Part shown: positions 17,588 to 25,449 of the stretch, piece after piece
Position numbering within the stretch: position 1 is the first letter of the stretch
How the letters are laid out: every line of letters starts with the position of its first letter
Assembly (NCBI RefSeq): GCF_017744255.1
Contig: NZ_JAGHQP010000001.1
Location: 372,001-436,000, forward strand
From: Brevundimonas sp. A19_0
GTDB taxonomy: Bacteria > Pseudomonadota > Alphaproteobacteria > Caulobacterales > Caulobacteraceae
DNA: 64,000 nucleotides
Direction: 5' to 3'
Notes under the pieces: model-generated
Databases searched by the model: none
What the model saw: the letters and a program-made list of their open reading frames with translations, nothing else
What the model was told of the DNA's origin: nothing
Made by a program: the position numbers and the translations under genes

Positions 17588-19201
17588 ATGAGCCTGTCCC
17601 TGTCGCGCCGGTCGGCGCTGTTTGCCGGTGCGGGGGCTGCGGCCGTGCCGATGAAGGCCTGGGCGCAGGAAGCGGCCCGGGACCATTCGGAGCTGGCGGC
17701 GGCGGTCGATGCCTATGTGATCCGCTGTATGGCGGCCTTTCCGGATCAACCGGCGCTGGGGATCGCACTGGTCAAGGACGGCGAGGCGGCGCTGACGCGT
17801 GGCTATGGCGTCAAGGCCATGGACCGGCCGGGGCGGGCAGACGAACACACCCTGTTCGCCATTGCGTCGAACACCAAGAATGTCACGGCCGCCGCCCTCG
17901 CCATCATGGTCGATGAGGGCAAGGTGAAGTGGGACGAGCCGGTACGGACCTATCTGCCCGGCTTTACCCTGTCGGACCCGTTCATCGGCGAGCGGATCAC
18001 GGTGCGCGATACACTGAGCCACCGGGCGGGTTTCGGACTGGGGGCCGGGGACCTGCTATTCTGGCCGAACAGTAACCGGACGCGCGCCGAGGTGATGGCG
18101 GCCATCCCCCATGTGCCGATCGAGGACCAGTTCCGGGCGCGGTACCATTACTGCAACCTGATGTTCGTGGTGGCGGGCGAGGTGCTGGCTGCGGCCTCGG
18201 GCATGGCGTGGGAGGACTTTGTCCAGACGCGCATTCTGGACCGCGTGGGCATGTCCGACACGGCCGTGATGGCGACCCGCGCGGATCCGGGGAAGTCGGC
18301 CCTGCCCCACGCGCGGGTCGGACCGCCGCTGCGCTATCAGGGCGAGATGAGCCGCATCGCCGACAGTATCGCCGAGGTGTGGAACTGGGATTCCGCTGCG
18401 GCGGCGGGTGGCCTGTGCGCGAGTCCGCATGACTGGGCCAAATGGATCGCGGTGCGACTGGCGGATGGCAAACTGCCCGACGGGTCGCAGCTGTTTTCCG
18501 ACGCCTCGGCGCGGGAGATGTATCGCCCGAACATCATCAGTTCGTCTTCGCCCGGGCCGACGGCCGAGCTGCCGGGGCGGTCGATCGCCTCGACCTATGC
18601 CATGGGCCTCGCGGTACAGGACTATCGCGGCGAGCGGCTGATCAGCCATGGCGGCGGCTCGCCCGGCGGGATTTCGGCGACCGTGCTGCTGCCCGGCCGG
18701 AACGCCGGCTTTGCCATCTTCTCGAACGCCGAGGAGAGCTATCTGCTGAGGGCGCTGCGCAGCGGCATCGCCGACATCGTCATGGACAAGACCGGCTTTG
18801 ACTGGATCGCCGACAGCAAACGCTATGAGGCCCAGTCGACCCAGCGGTCGCTGGCCGCCGCCGTCGAGATCGACGCGAAACAGGCTGCGGGGGCGGCGCC
18901 GTCCCTGCCGCTGTCGGCCTATGCCGGGACGTGGCGCGATCCCTGGTACGGGGACATCGTCATCGAGCGGCGGGATGTGCAGCTGTGGCTGCGCTTCACC
19001 CATAACCCCGCGCTGCAGGGCCCGCTGGAGCCCTATGACGGCGAGACCTTCCGCACCCGCTTCCCGGACAAGCGCGAGGAGGACGCCTTTGTCACCTTCG
19101 AGCTGGAGAACGGCCAGCCGGTGCGGGCGACGGTCAAGGGCGTGAGCCCCGACATCGACTTCAGCTATGACTATCAGGACCTGAGGTTGACCAGGGTCTG
19201 A
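17588..19201 (+). CDS. Serine hydrolase, beta-lactamase/PBP4-like
   Basis: A 537-residue exported serine hydrolase. A twin-arginine-like leader (SLSRRSALF, then a hydrophobic run ending near AWA-QE) suggests periplasmic targeting. The beta-lactamase domain has the SxxK nucleophile Ser94-N-T-Lys97 and the Y188-C-N190 motif. A C-terminal HGG motif (SHGGGSPGG, near 355) takes the place of KTG. A ~130-residue C-terminal domain resembles DUF3471, found in esterases and D-amino-acid-processing enzymes. The substrate could be a peptide, ester or peptidoglycan fragment. AAGGAG precedes the ATG at 17588. Confidence 0.88.
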   Translation: MSLSLSRRSALFAGAGAAAVPMKAWAQEAARDHSELAAAVDAYVIRCMAAFPDQPALGIALVKDGEAALTRGYGVKAMDRPGRADEHTLFAIASNTKNVTAAALAIMVDEGKVKWDEPVRTYLPGFTLSDPFIGERITVRDTLSHRAGFGLGAGDLLFWPNSNRTRAEVMAAIPHVPIEDQFRARYHYCNLMFVVAGEVLAAASGMAWEDFVQTRILDRVGMSDTAVMATRADPGKSALPHARVGPPLRYQGEMSRIADSIAEVWNWDSAAAAGGLCASPHDWAKWIAVRLADGKLPDGSQLFSDASAREMYRPNIISSSSPGPTAELPGRSIASTYAMGLAVQDYRGERLISHGGGSPGGISATVLLPGRNAGFAIFSNAEESYLLRALRSGIADIVMDKTGFDWIADSKRYEAQSTQRSLAAAVEIDAKQAAGAAPSLPLSAYAGTWRDPWYGDIVIERRDVQLWLRFTHNPALQGPLEPYDGETFRTRFPDKREEDAFVTFELENGQPVRATVKGVSPDIDFSYDYQDLRLTRV

Positions 19202-19249
19202 GTCCGAAAACCGCGAGACAGGGGACGGGCGCCGAGGCATGGTCCCGGC

Positions 19250-20362
19250 ATGGAGAGCCCGCCCCCCCTGTCGGCTGAAGCCTGTTACCGCGCCGTCGTC
19301 GCACGCGATGCGCGGTTCGACGGCCGCTTCCACACCTGTGTGACGACGACGGGCATCTATTGCCGTCCGGTGTGCCCGGCGCGGACGCCTCTGTTCGCCA
19401 ATGTGGAGTTTGTCGCGAGCGCCGCGGAGGCCGAGGCCCGGGGCTATCGCCCCTGCCTGCGCTGTCGGCCCGAGACGGCGCCGGACTATTCCGCCTGGCG
19501 CGGAGAGGTCGCGACGGGGGGCGCATGGCGGGGGACGGCCAATACCGTCAGCCGGGCGCTGCAGATGATCGATGAAGGCGCGCTGGACGAGGGCGGGCTG
19601 GAGCGGCTGTGCGACCGGCTGGGCGTGGGCGAGCGGCACCTGAGGCGGTTGTTCCGGGCGCATCTGGGTGCCTCGCCCGTGGCGGTGGCCCAGACCCGGC
19701 GGGTACGGCTGGCCAAGGCCCTGCTGCACCAGACGCGCCTGCCGATGGCCGAGGTGGCCATGGCCTCGGGGTTCGGCAGCGTGCGGCGCTTCAACGAGAC
19801 CTTTCAGGCACTCTATGACCGGCCGCCATCGGCCCTGCGACGCGGGGCGGGTGAAGAGGCCGGCGCCGGCGTCGAGCTGTCGCTGAGCTGGCGGCCGCCC
19901 TATGAGCTCGACGCCCTGATGGCCGCGCTGGGCGCGCGGGGCGATACGGTGGTGGGCGGCGTCTGGTCGCGCGCTCTGGACCGCGAGGACGACGGCACGG
20001 AGGGACGGGTCGAGGCGAGAGCAGGCCGGGGAAACACCCTGCGGGTGCGGGTCGAGGCGGACCGGCTTGAGGCCCTGCCCCGGGTGCTGGCGCGGGTGCG
20101 ACGGGTGTTCGATCTGGGGCATGACCCCGAGGCGCTGATGCGCGATCTGGGCGAGGATCCGGTGTTGGGGCCAACGGTAGCCGCGCGGCCCGGTCTTCGC
20201 CTGCCAGGACCGTGGGTGCTGGACGATGGGGCCGTGGCGCCCGCCGACCGATGGCCCGATCCGGACACCGAGGCGCTGGTTGAAAACTGGCGCCCCTGGC
20301 GGGCCTATGCGGCGCTGTATCTGACGATGGACGAGGAGACCGATCATGCGAAATGCGCGTGA
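19250..20362 (+). CDS. Ada/AlkA-like repair regulator lacking glycosylase core
   Basis: A 370-residue protein. The N-terminal Ada metal-binding domain has Cys38, Cys42, Cys69 and Cys72 in the same positions as E. coli Ada, Cys38 being the methylphosphotriester acceptor. An AraC-type HTH follows (about 105-195), then the AlkA N-terminal domain (about 205-305). The HhH-GPD glycosylase that should follow is missing: the text jumps from LRLPGPW to the terminal ENWRPWRAYAALYL of AlkA-type proteins, removing roughly 130-140 residues without a frameshift. It can probably still sense methyl damage and bind DNA but not excise bases. It overlaps ogt by 17 bp. Confidence 0.85.
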   Translation: MESPPPLSAEACYRAVVARDARFDGRFHTCVTTTGIYCRPVCPARTPLFANVEFVASAAEAEARGYRPCLRCRPETAPDYSAWRGEVATGGAWRGTANTVSRALQMIDEGALDEGGLERLCDRLGVGERHLRRLFRAHLGASPVAVAQTRRVRLAKALLHQTRLPMAEVAMASGFGSVRRFNETFQALYDRPPSALRRGAGEEAGAGVELSLSWRPPYELDALMAALGARGDTVVGGVWSRALDREDDGTEGRVEARAGRGNTLRVRVEADRLEALPRVLARVRRVFDLGHDPEALMRDLGEDPVLGPTVAARPGLRLPGPWVLDDGAVAPADRWPDPDTEALVENWRPWRAYAALYLTMDEETDHAKCA

Positions 20363-20861
20363 GCTGTGGCTGGACCGGGTGGAGTCGCCGCTCGGCCCCC
20401 TGCTGGTCGTGACGGATGCGAAGGGCGTGGTCCACGCCCTGGACTTTGCCGACTATGAGCCGCGCATGCGCCGGCTGATGCGGCTGCGTCACGGGACCGT
20501 GGACCTGTCGGAAGGTGGCGAGACCGGACCGGTCCGGGCGGCGCTCGAGGCCTATTTCGCTGGAGACGCCACGGCGCTGGACCGGCTGCCGATCGAGACG
20601 GGCGGCACGGAATTCCAGAGGTCGGTGTGGCTGGCGCTGCGCGCCATTCCGCATGGCCAGACCCGGACCTATGGCCAGCTGGCCGAGGCCATCGGGCGCC
20701 CCACCGCCGTCCGGGCCGTCGGGCTGGCGAACGGTGCCAATGCCATCGCCGTGATCGTGCCCTGCCACCGGGTAATCGGGCGTGACGGCACCCTGACCGG
20801 CTATGCCGGCGGGCTGGCGCGGAAGCAGTGGCTGCTGGCGCTGGAGCGCGACGGACGCTGA
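20346..20861 (+). CDS. ogt: O6-methylguanine-DNA methyltransferase
   Basis: A 171-residue suicide methyltransferase that moves the methyl group from O6-methylguanine to its own cysteine. The catalytic IVPCHRVIG motif places Cys140, with the upstream helix-turn-helix FQRSVWLALRAIPHGQTRTYGQ spread over 90-112. The usual Arg finger region reads RAVGLANGANAIAV. The N-terminal domain is short and typical of Ogt. It overlaps the Ada-like gene by 17 bp, so the two form an adaptive-response unit: a methyl sensor/activator with a repair enzyme. The alkylation operator is not recognisable to me. Confidence 0.93.
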   Translation: MRNARELWLDRVESPLGPLLVVTDAKGVVHALDFADYEPRMRRLMRLRHGTVDLSEGGETGPVRAALEAYFAGDATALDRLPIETGGTEFQRSVWLALRAIPHGQTRTYGQLAEAIGRPTAVRAVGLANGANAIAVIVPCHRVIGRDGTLTGYAGGLARKQWLLALERDGR

Positions 20862-20907
20862 CGGATTCACTTGCGTTCGGCGGCCGAAGGACTATGTTCA
20901 TACCGAC

Positions 20908-20928
20908 TTATGCTAAGATTGAGCATAA
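20908..20928. promoter_or_regulatory. NAD-operon palindrome, distal site
   Basis: Arms TTATGCTAA and TGAGCATAA flank a 3-bp spacer, with one mismatch. The TGCT-n-TGAGCA core is shared with the site at 20974-20992. It lies about 85 bp upstream of nadA. The pattern resembles what I recall of NadQ operators in alphaproteobacterial nad operons, but this is not verified. Confidence 0.65.
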
Positions 20929-20973
20929 GGAGGGCGGCCGGGGCGATCCCGCCGTCCTGTTTCGGGCCTCATA

Positions 20974-20992
20974 TTTGCTCACATTGAGCAAA
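20974..20992. promoter_or_regulatory. NAD-operon palindrome, proximal site
   Basis: A perfect inverted repeat TTTGCTCA-CAT-TGAGCAAA ends 11 bp before the nadA ATG, next to the AAAGGAGAGA ribosome-binding site. A bound protein here would block translation initiation or transcript elongation. It shares its core with the distal palindrome, with centres 65 bp apart, so two dimers could bind the same face of the helix or loop the leader. Confidence 0.75.
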
Positions 20993-21003
20993 AGGAGAGA
21001 GAG

Positions 21004-22083
21004 ATGGCCGACGGCGCCTTTGGACTGTCCCCGGAAACCGAGCGGGCGACGGCCGCGATCTGGCGCAGGGTGCGCGATCATGTCACGCCGCTGGAATGGC
21101 CGGCGCAGGCCGAGCTGATCGTCGAGATCAACCGGCTGAAGGTTGAGCGAAACGCCGTCATCCTGGCCCACAACTATATGACGCCCGACATCTTCCACGG
21201 CGTCGGCGACTATGTCGGCGACAGTCTGGGACTGGCCAAGGAAGCCGCCAAGTCCAAGGCGAAGGTGATCGTGCAGGCCGGTGTGCACTTCATGGCCGAG
21301 ACCTCCAAGATCCTGAGCCCCGACAAGACGGTACTGATCCCCGACCTCAGGGCCGGGTGCTCGCTGGCGGCCTCGATCACCGGGGCGGATGTGCGGCTGA
21401 TCAAGGCGCGCTATCCGGGCCTGCCGGTCGTCACCTATGTGAACACCACGGCCGATGTGAAGGCCGAGACCGACATCTGCTGCACCAGCGCCAATGCGGT
21501 GCAGGTGGTCGAGTGGGCGGCGAAGGAATGGGGCGTCGACCGCGTCATCCTGATCCCCGACGAATTCCTGGCGCGGAACGTCGCGGCGCAGACGAACGTG
21601 GGCATCATCGCCTGGAAGGGCCGCTGCGAGGTGCACGAGCGCTTTACCGCCGATGACATCGCCGAGATGCGCGCGGCCTATCCGGGCGCGGAAATCCTGG
21701 CCCACCCGGAATGCCCGGAGGAGGTGCTGGCCGCCTCGGACTTTGCCGGCTCGACGGCGGCCATGAGCGACTATGTCACCCAACGGAAGCCCAAGCAGGT
21801 GGTGATGATCACCGAGTGCTCGATGGCCTCGAACGTGGCGGCGGACTCTCCGGACACGCGCTTCATCGGCCCGTGCAACCTGTGCCCGCACATGAAACGC
21901 ATCACGCTGGAGAACATCCGCGACTGTCTGGTGAACATGCAGTTCGAGGTGACGGTGCCCGGGGCGCTGATCGAGCCCGCGCGGCGCGCGGTCCAGCGGA
22001 TGGTCGACCTGCCCCCGCCCGAAAAGCCCGCGCGCTATGACCTGGTGCGGGCGCGCCACCACGTCGATGTGGAGCTGATCTGA
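21004..22083 (+). CDS. nadA: Quinolinate synthase
   Basis: A 359-residue [4Fe-4S] enzyme that condenses iminoaspartate with dihydroxyacetone phosphate to quinolinate, the second step of de novo NAD synthesis. Cysteines in LRAGCSLAAS, ICCTSANAV, TECSMASN and GPCNLCPHMK include the three cluster ligands. Substrate-binding segments such as LAHNYMTPD and VVTYVNTTADVKAE are present. A strong AAAGGAGAGA site precedes the ATG. The TGA overlaps the ATG of a 37-codon ORF (TGATG). It heads the nadA-M50-nadB-nadC operon behind two palindromic operator candidates. Confidence 0.96.
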   Translation: MADGAFGLSPETERATAAIWRRVRDHVTPLEWPAQAELIVEINRLKVERNAVILAHNYMTPDIFHGVGDYVGDSLGLAKEAAKSKAKVIVQAGVHFMAETSKILSPDKTVLIPDLRAGCSLAASITGADVRLIKARYPGLPVVTYVNTTADVKAETDICCTSANAVQVVEWAAKEWGVDRVILIPDEFLARNVAAQTNVGIIAWKGRCEVHERFTADDIAEMRAAYPGAEILAHPECPEEVLAASDFAGSTAAMSDYVTQRKPKQVVMITECSMASNVAADSPDTRFIGPCNLCPHMKRITLENIRDCLVNMQFEVTVPGALIEPARRAVQRMVDLPPPEKPARYDLVRARHHVDVELI

Positions 22084-22196
22084 TGTACTATGTGGCCCCG
22101 ACCCGGGTGGTGGCGAAGATCGAGCCGCGTACCCTGAAACTGTTGGCATTGGTCGCATTGTGGCTGGGCGTCACCCGGCCCACATTGAGGCCATGA
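22083..22196 (+). CDS. Candidate 37-residue small protein in nad operon
   Basis: A short frame that starts by overlapping the nadA stop (TGATG) and ends by overlapping the M50 protease start (ATGA). The predicted peptide begins MYYVAPTRVV, has a charged middle (AKIEPR), then a hydrophobic stretch LKLLALVALWLGV that could insert into the membrane. Both junctions have the geometry of translational coupling. It may be a real small membrane protein, a coupling device for the protease gene, or coincidence. No homologue is known to me. Confidence 0.4.
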   Translation: MYYVAPTRVVAKIEPRTLKLLALVALWLGVTRPTLRP

Positions 22197-23041
22197 GCCA
22201 GCCCCCCCCCTCCTCCCGTCCGCCCTATGCCGGCCCGTGGGGGTCGCTGCCCGAGCGCCCTGCCGGGCGTACGGAGACACGCCCGACGCCCGCCCCCGAG
22301 GACAAGGGCCAGGGCGTGGTGTGGGGGCTTTTGTCGACCCTGCTGCTGGGCGGCTTCATCTGGTACCTGAGCCAGAGCTGGGTGATCGCGGTCGCCGCGA
22401 TTGTCGGCCTGTTCGTGCACGAGTACGGCCATGTGCTGGCCATGAACCGGCTGGGCATGGGTCCGGCGAAGATCTTCATCATCCCCTTCCTGGGCGGGCT
22501 GGCGCGCGGCCAGCGCATGCCGAAGAGCGAGTGGGACGGGGTGTTGGTCTCGCTGGCCGGCCCGGCCTTCGGCCTGCTGGCGGCGATCCCGTTCCTCGGC
22601 CTCTATTTCTGGACGGGTCAGGGGATGTGGCTGAACGGCGTGTTCGCCATCGGCCTGATCAATCTGGTCAATCTGGCCCCGGCCCCGCCGCTGGACGGCT
22701 CCAAGGCGCTCGGCCCGGTGCTGGCCCGCATCCATCCCATGGTCGAGTATGGCGCCATGATCGCGGTCGGGGCGCTGGTGGTGTGGTGGGGTGTCTCGAA
22801 CGGCAGCTTCATCTTTGCGGCCTTCCTGGCCATCGCCCTGATCGGCCATCTGAAGCGCGGCCGGTGGCGGCCCGAGGGACGGCAGCTGAGCTGGTCCGAA
22901 GCAGCCATGAGCGTCGGCCTGTTCGGGGCCACCACGATCGCCTGTGTGGCGGTGACGACCTCGGCCTTCCTGATCCCCACAGGCGGCGACATCCAGGGTG
23001 CCTTTGACATGATCGCGCGCTTTGCGGGCTTCGGTCGATGA
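22193..23041 (+). CDS. Site-2-type M50 membrane metalloprotease
   Basis: A 282-residue intramembrane zinc protease of the M50 family. After a proline-rich cytosolic N-terminus (1-40) come hydrophobic segments near 42-60 and 63-82, the latter holding the HEYGH zinc motif at 76-80. The third ligand motif NLAPAPPLDG has Asn158 and Asp166. More membrane segments follow near 115-140, 185-220 and 235-260. Such proteases cleave membrane-bound regulators within the bilayer. It is embedded between nadA and nadB, and its stop overlaps the nadB start (ATGA). The substrate and any link to NAD metabolism are unknown. Confidence 0.87.
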   Translation: MSQPPPSSRPPYAGPWGSLPERPAGRTETRPTPAPEDKGQGVVWGLLSTLLLGGFIWYLSQSWVIAVAAIVGLFVHEYGHVLAMNRLGMGPAKIFIIPFLGGLARGQRMPKSEWDGVLVSLAGPAFGLLAAIPFLGLYFWTGQGMWLNGVFAIGLINLVNLAPAPPLDGSKALGPVLARIHPMVEYGAMIAVGALVVWWGVSNGSFIFAAFLAIALIGHLKRGRWRPEGRQLSWSEAAMSVGLFGATTIACVAVTTSAFLIPTGGDIQGAFDMIARFAGFGR

Positions 23042-24582
23042 AGACCCTGCGGCATGACGGGCCGCTGGTCATCGGCGCCGGACTGGCCGGCCTTTCAGCG
23101 GCGCTGGAGGCGGCGCCGGCCAGGGTGATCGTGGCCACGCCCTCCCCCCTGCTGGAAGCCTGCGCCTCGGCCTGGGCACAGGGGGGAATGGCCGCCGCAC
23201 TCGCAATCGACGACAGCGCGACCCTGCATGCCGAGGACACGGTGGAGGCGGGCGCGGGGCTGGTGGAGGCCGAACGCGCGCGGGCCCTGACCGAGGACGC
23301 CCGCGCGACGATCCAGTGGCTGGACCAGCTGGGAGCCCCCTTCGACCGGGGCGCGGACGGCACCTATCACCTCAGCCGCGAGGCCGCGCACTCTCGCGCC
23401 CGGGTGGCCCGGGTCGGCGGCGACGGCGCAGGCCGGGCGATCCTGTCGGCGCTGGTGACGGCGGTGCGCGCCAGCGCTCATGTCAGCGTCTGGGACGATG
23501 CCCGGCTGACCGGTCTGGTGCAGGACGAGACCGGGCGGATCCGGGGCGCCATCCTGCAGCGCGGCACCCGCAAGGTGCGGGTTCTGGCCCCGGCCGTGAT
23601 CCTGGCGACCGGCGGGATCGGCGGACTTTATGCCCGCACCACCACACCGGGCGCCCTGCAAGGCGAGGGCATGGCGCTGGCCTGGATGGCCGGGGCCGAG
23701 ATCCTCGACCCCGAATTCGTGCAGTTCCATCCGACGGCCATCCGCCTGACGGTGGCCGGGCCGGACAGCCCGCTGATTTCGCCGCTGCCCTTGGCAACCG
23801 AAGCGCTCAGGGGCGAAGGCGCGCGACTGGTCGACCGGACGGGGGCCTATCTGCTCGGCGATGACGACAGCGCCGACCTCGCCCCCCGGGATCAGGTGGC
23901 GCGCGCCGTGTTTGCCGCCGAGATGGACGGACGGGGCGCCTTCCTCAATGCGACCCGGGCGATCGGCGAGGCCTTCCCGACGGACTTCCCGGCCGTCTTC
24001 GCCGCCTGCATGCGCATGGGACTGGACCCGCGCCAGGCGCCCATCCCCGTCGTTGCGGCGGCCCACTATCACATGGGAGGCATCGCCGCCGATGCGGACG
24101 GGCGGACCACGCTGGCCGGCCTTTATGCCGTCGGCGAGTGCGCGGCGACCGGGGTGCACGGGGCGAACCGGCTGGCCTCCAACTCCCTGCTCGAGGCGGC
24201 GGCGTTCGGACGACGGGCCGGACAGGCAGCCCGCCGGGAAACGGCCGGTGACAGCCGCGCCCTGACGCTGCTCGCCGGGGAGCCCCTGCCCGAGGCAGGA
24301 CTGGACGCGTTACGCGACGTGATGGACCGGTACGTCGGCGTGGTCAGGGACCGGGCCGGACTGTCGACCGCGCTGGACTGCCTGAGCACGCTGGATGGGG
24401 CGTATCCCGATGCCCTGCCGCTGGTCGCGGCCCGGCTGGTGGTAGAGGCGGCGCTGGGCCGTGAGGAGAGCCGCGGGGGCCACTATCGCCGCGACTATCC
24501 CGACACCCTGACCCCCGCGCGGCACAGCCGGCTGGTCCGGCAGACCGAACAGTCGGCAGCGCCCGTGCTGGCCGCCGAATAG
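23038..24582 (+). CDS. nadB: L-aspartate oxidase
   Basis: A 514-residue flavoenzyme that oxidises aspartate to iminoaspartate for NadA. The N-terminal GAGLAGLSAAL is the FAD-binding Rossmann loop. The catalytic region has EFVQFHPTA (His and substrate contacts), ARDQVARA-like PRDQVARAVF, and AAHYHMGGI with GECAATGVHGANRLASNSLLE closing the flavin site. Capping and C-terminal helical domains are of usual length. The ATG at 23038 overlaps the protease stop, and nadC follows 14 bp after its end. Oxygen or fumarate can serve as electron acceptor in the family. Confidence 0.96.
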   Translation: MKTLRHDGPLVIGAGLAGLSAALEAAPARVIVATPSPLLEACASAWAQGGMAAALAIDDSATLHAEDTVEAGAGLVEAERARALTEDARATIQWLDQLGAPFDRGADGTYHLSREAAHSRARVARVGGDGAGRAILSALVTAVRASAHVSVWDDARLTGLVQDETGRIRGAILQRGTRKVRVLAPAVILATGGIGGLYARTTTPGALQGEGMALAWMAGAEILDPEFVQFHPTAIRLTVAGPDSPLISPLPLATEALRGEGARLVDRTGAYLLGDDDSADLAPRDQVARAVFAAEMDGRGAFLNATRAIGEAFPTDFPAVFAACMRMGLDPRQAPIPVVAAAHYHMGGIAADADGRTTLAGLYAVGECAATGVHGANRLASNSLLEAAAFGRRAGQAARRETAGDSRALTLLAGEPLPEAGLDALRDVMDRYVGVVRDRAGLSTALDCLSTLDGAYPDALPLVAARLVVEAALGREESRGGHYRRDYPDTLTPARHSRLVRQTEQSAAPVLAAE

Positions 24583-24596
24583 AGGACCCGTCCGGA

Positions 24597-25442
24597 ATGC
24601 GCCCTGCCCTGCCCGACATCCTGATCCAGCCGGTCGTGACCGCCGCCCTGGCCGAGGACCTTGGACGGGCGGGAGACGTGACAGCCGCTGCCTGCATTCC
24701 CGAGGATGCGCGGCTGAAGGCCGTCTTCGCCGCGCGCGCGGACGGCGTCATGGCCGGCGGCGCCTGTGTGCGGCTGGCCATCACCGCGCTGGACCCGCAG
24801 GCGACGATTTCGGTCCGGGTTCCGGAGGGCGAGGCCTTCTCGGCCGGCGACACCCTGATTTCGGTTGAAGGACAGGCCCGGGCCATTCTGGCCGCCGAGC
24901 GCACGGCGCTGAACCTGCTGGGACGACTGTGCGGGATCGCCACCCAGACCCGTGCCTATGTGCAGGCCGTCGAGGGGACCGGCGCCCGGATCGCGGATAC
25001 ACGCAAGACCACGCCCGGCCTGCGCGCGCTTGAAAAGCATGCCGTGGCCTGTGGCGGCGGGCTGAACCACCGCTTCGGTCTGGATGACGCCATCCTGATC
25101 AAGGACAACCACGTGGCCGTATGCGGCGGGGTGGGAGAGGCCGTGCGCCGGGCCCGGGTCCATGCCGGACACCTGATGAAGGTCGAGGTCGAGGTCGACG
25201 GGCTGGATCAGCTGGACGCGGCCCTGGCCGAAGGACCCGATGTGATCATGCTGGACAACTTCAGCCTGACCGACCTCAGCGAGGCGGTGGCGCGCGCCGG
25301 CCAGCGCGTGACGCTCGAAGCCTCGGGCGGGGTAACGCTCGAGACCGTGCGCGCGATCGCGGAGACCGGGGTGAACGTCATCTCGGTCGGAGCGCTGACG
25401 CACTCCGTGCCCAATCTCGACATCGGGCTGGACGCCGTCTGA
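24597..25442 (+). CDS. nadC: Quinolinate phosphoribosyltransferase (decarboxylating)
   Basis: A 281-residue type II phosphoribosyltransferase that turns quinolinate and PRPP into nicotinate mononucleotide, the last committed step of the operon. The active-site segments RKTTPGLRALEKHAV, GGGLNHRFGLDDAILIKDNH (in split form) and the barrel strands EVDGLDQ and DVIMLDNF are conserved. The final EASGGVTLETVRAIAETGVNVISVGALTHS region carries the phosphate-binding glycine residues. A GGA before the ATG gives a modest ribosome site. No attenuator or terminator is evident before the convergent SleB gene 8 bp away. Confidence 0.96.
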   Translation: MRPALPDILIQPVVTAALAEDLGRAGDVTAAACIPEDARLKAVFAARADGVMAGGACVRLAITALDPQATISVRVPEGEAFSAGDTLISVEGQARAILAAERTALNLLGRLCGIATQTRAYVQAVEGTGARIADTRKTTPGLRALEKHAVACGGGLNHRFGLDDAILIKDNHVAVCGGVGEAVRRARVHAGHLMKVEVEVDGLDQLDAALAEGPDVIMLDNFSLTDLSEAVARAGQRVTLEASGGVTLETVRAIAETGVNVISVGALTHSVPNLDIGLDAV

Positions 25443-25449
25443 GGCCCGA

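Noticed and set aside
18056-20347. A 763-codon minus-strand frame across the serine hydrolase and Ada-like genes
   Set aside because: It spans two real genes and their gap, is Arg/Pro/Gly-rich and has no domain.
20893-21118. A short frame starting in the nadA leader (MFIPTYAKIEH) as a possible leader peptide
   Set aside because: It runs out of frame into nadA, covers both palindromes and has no run of regulatory codons; the palindromes explain the region better.
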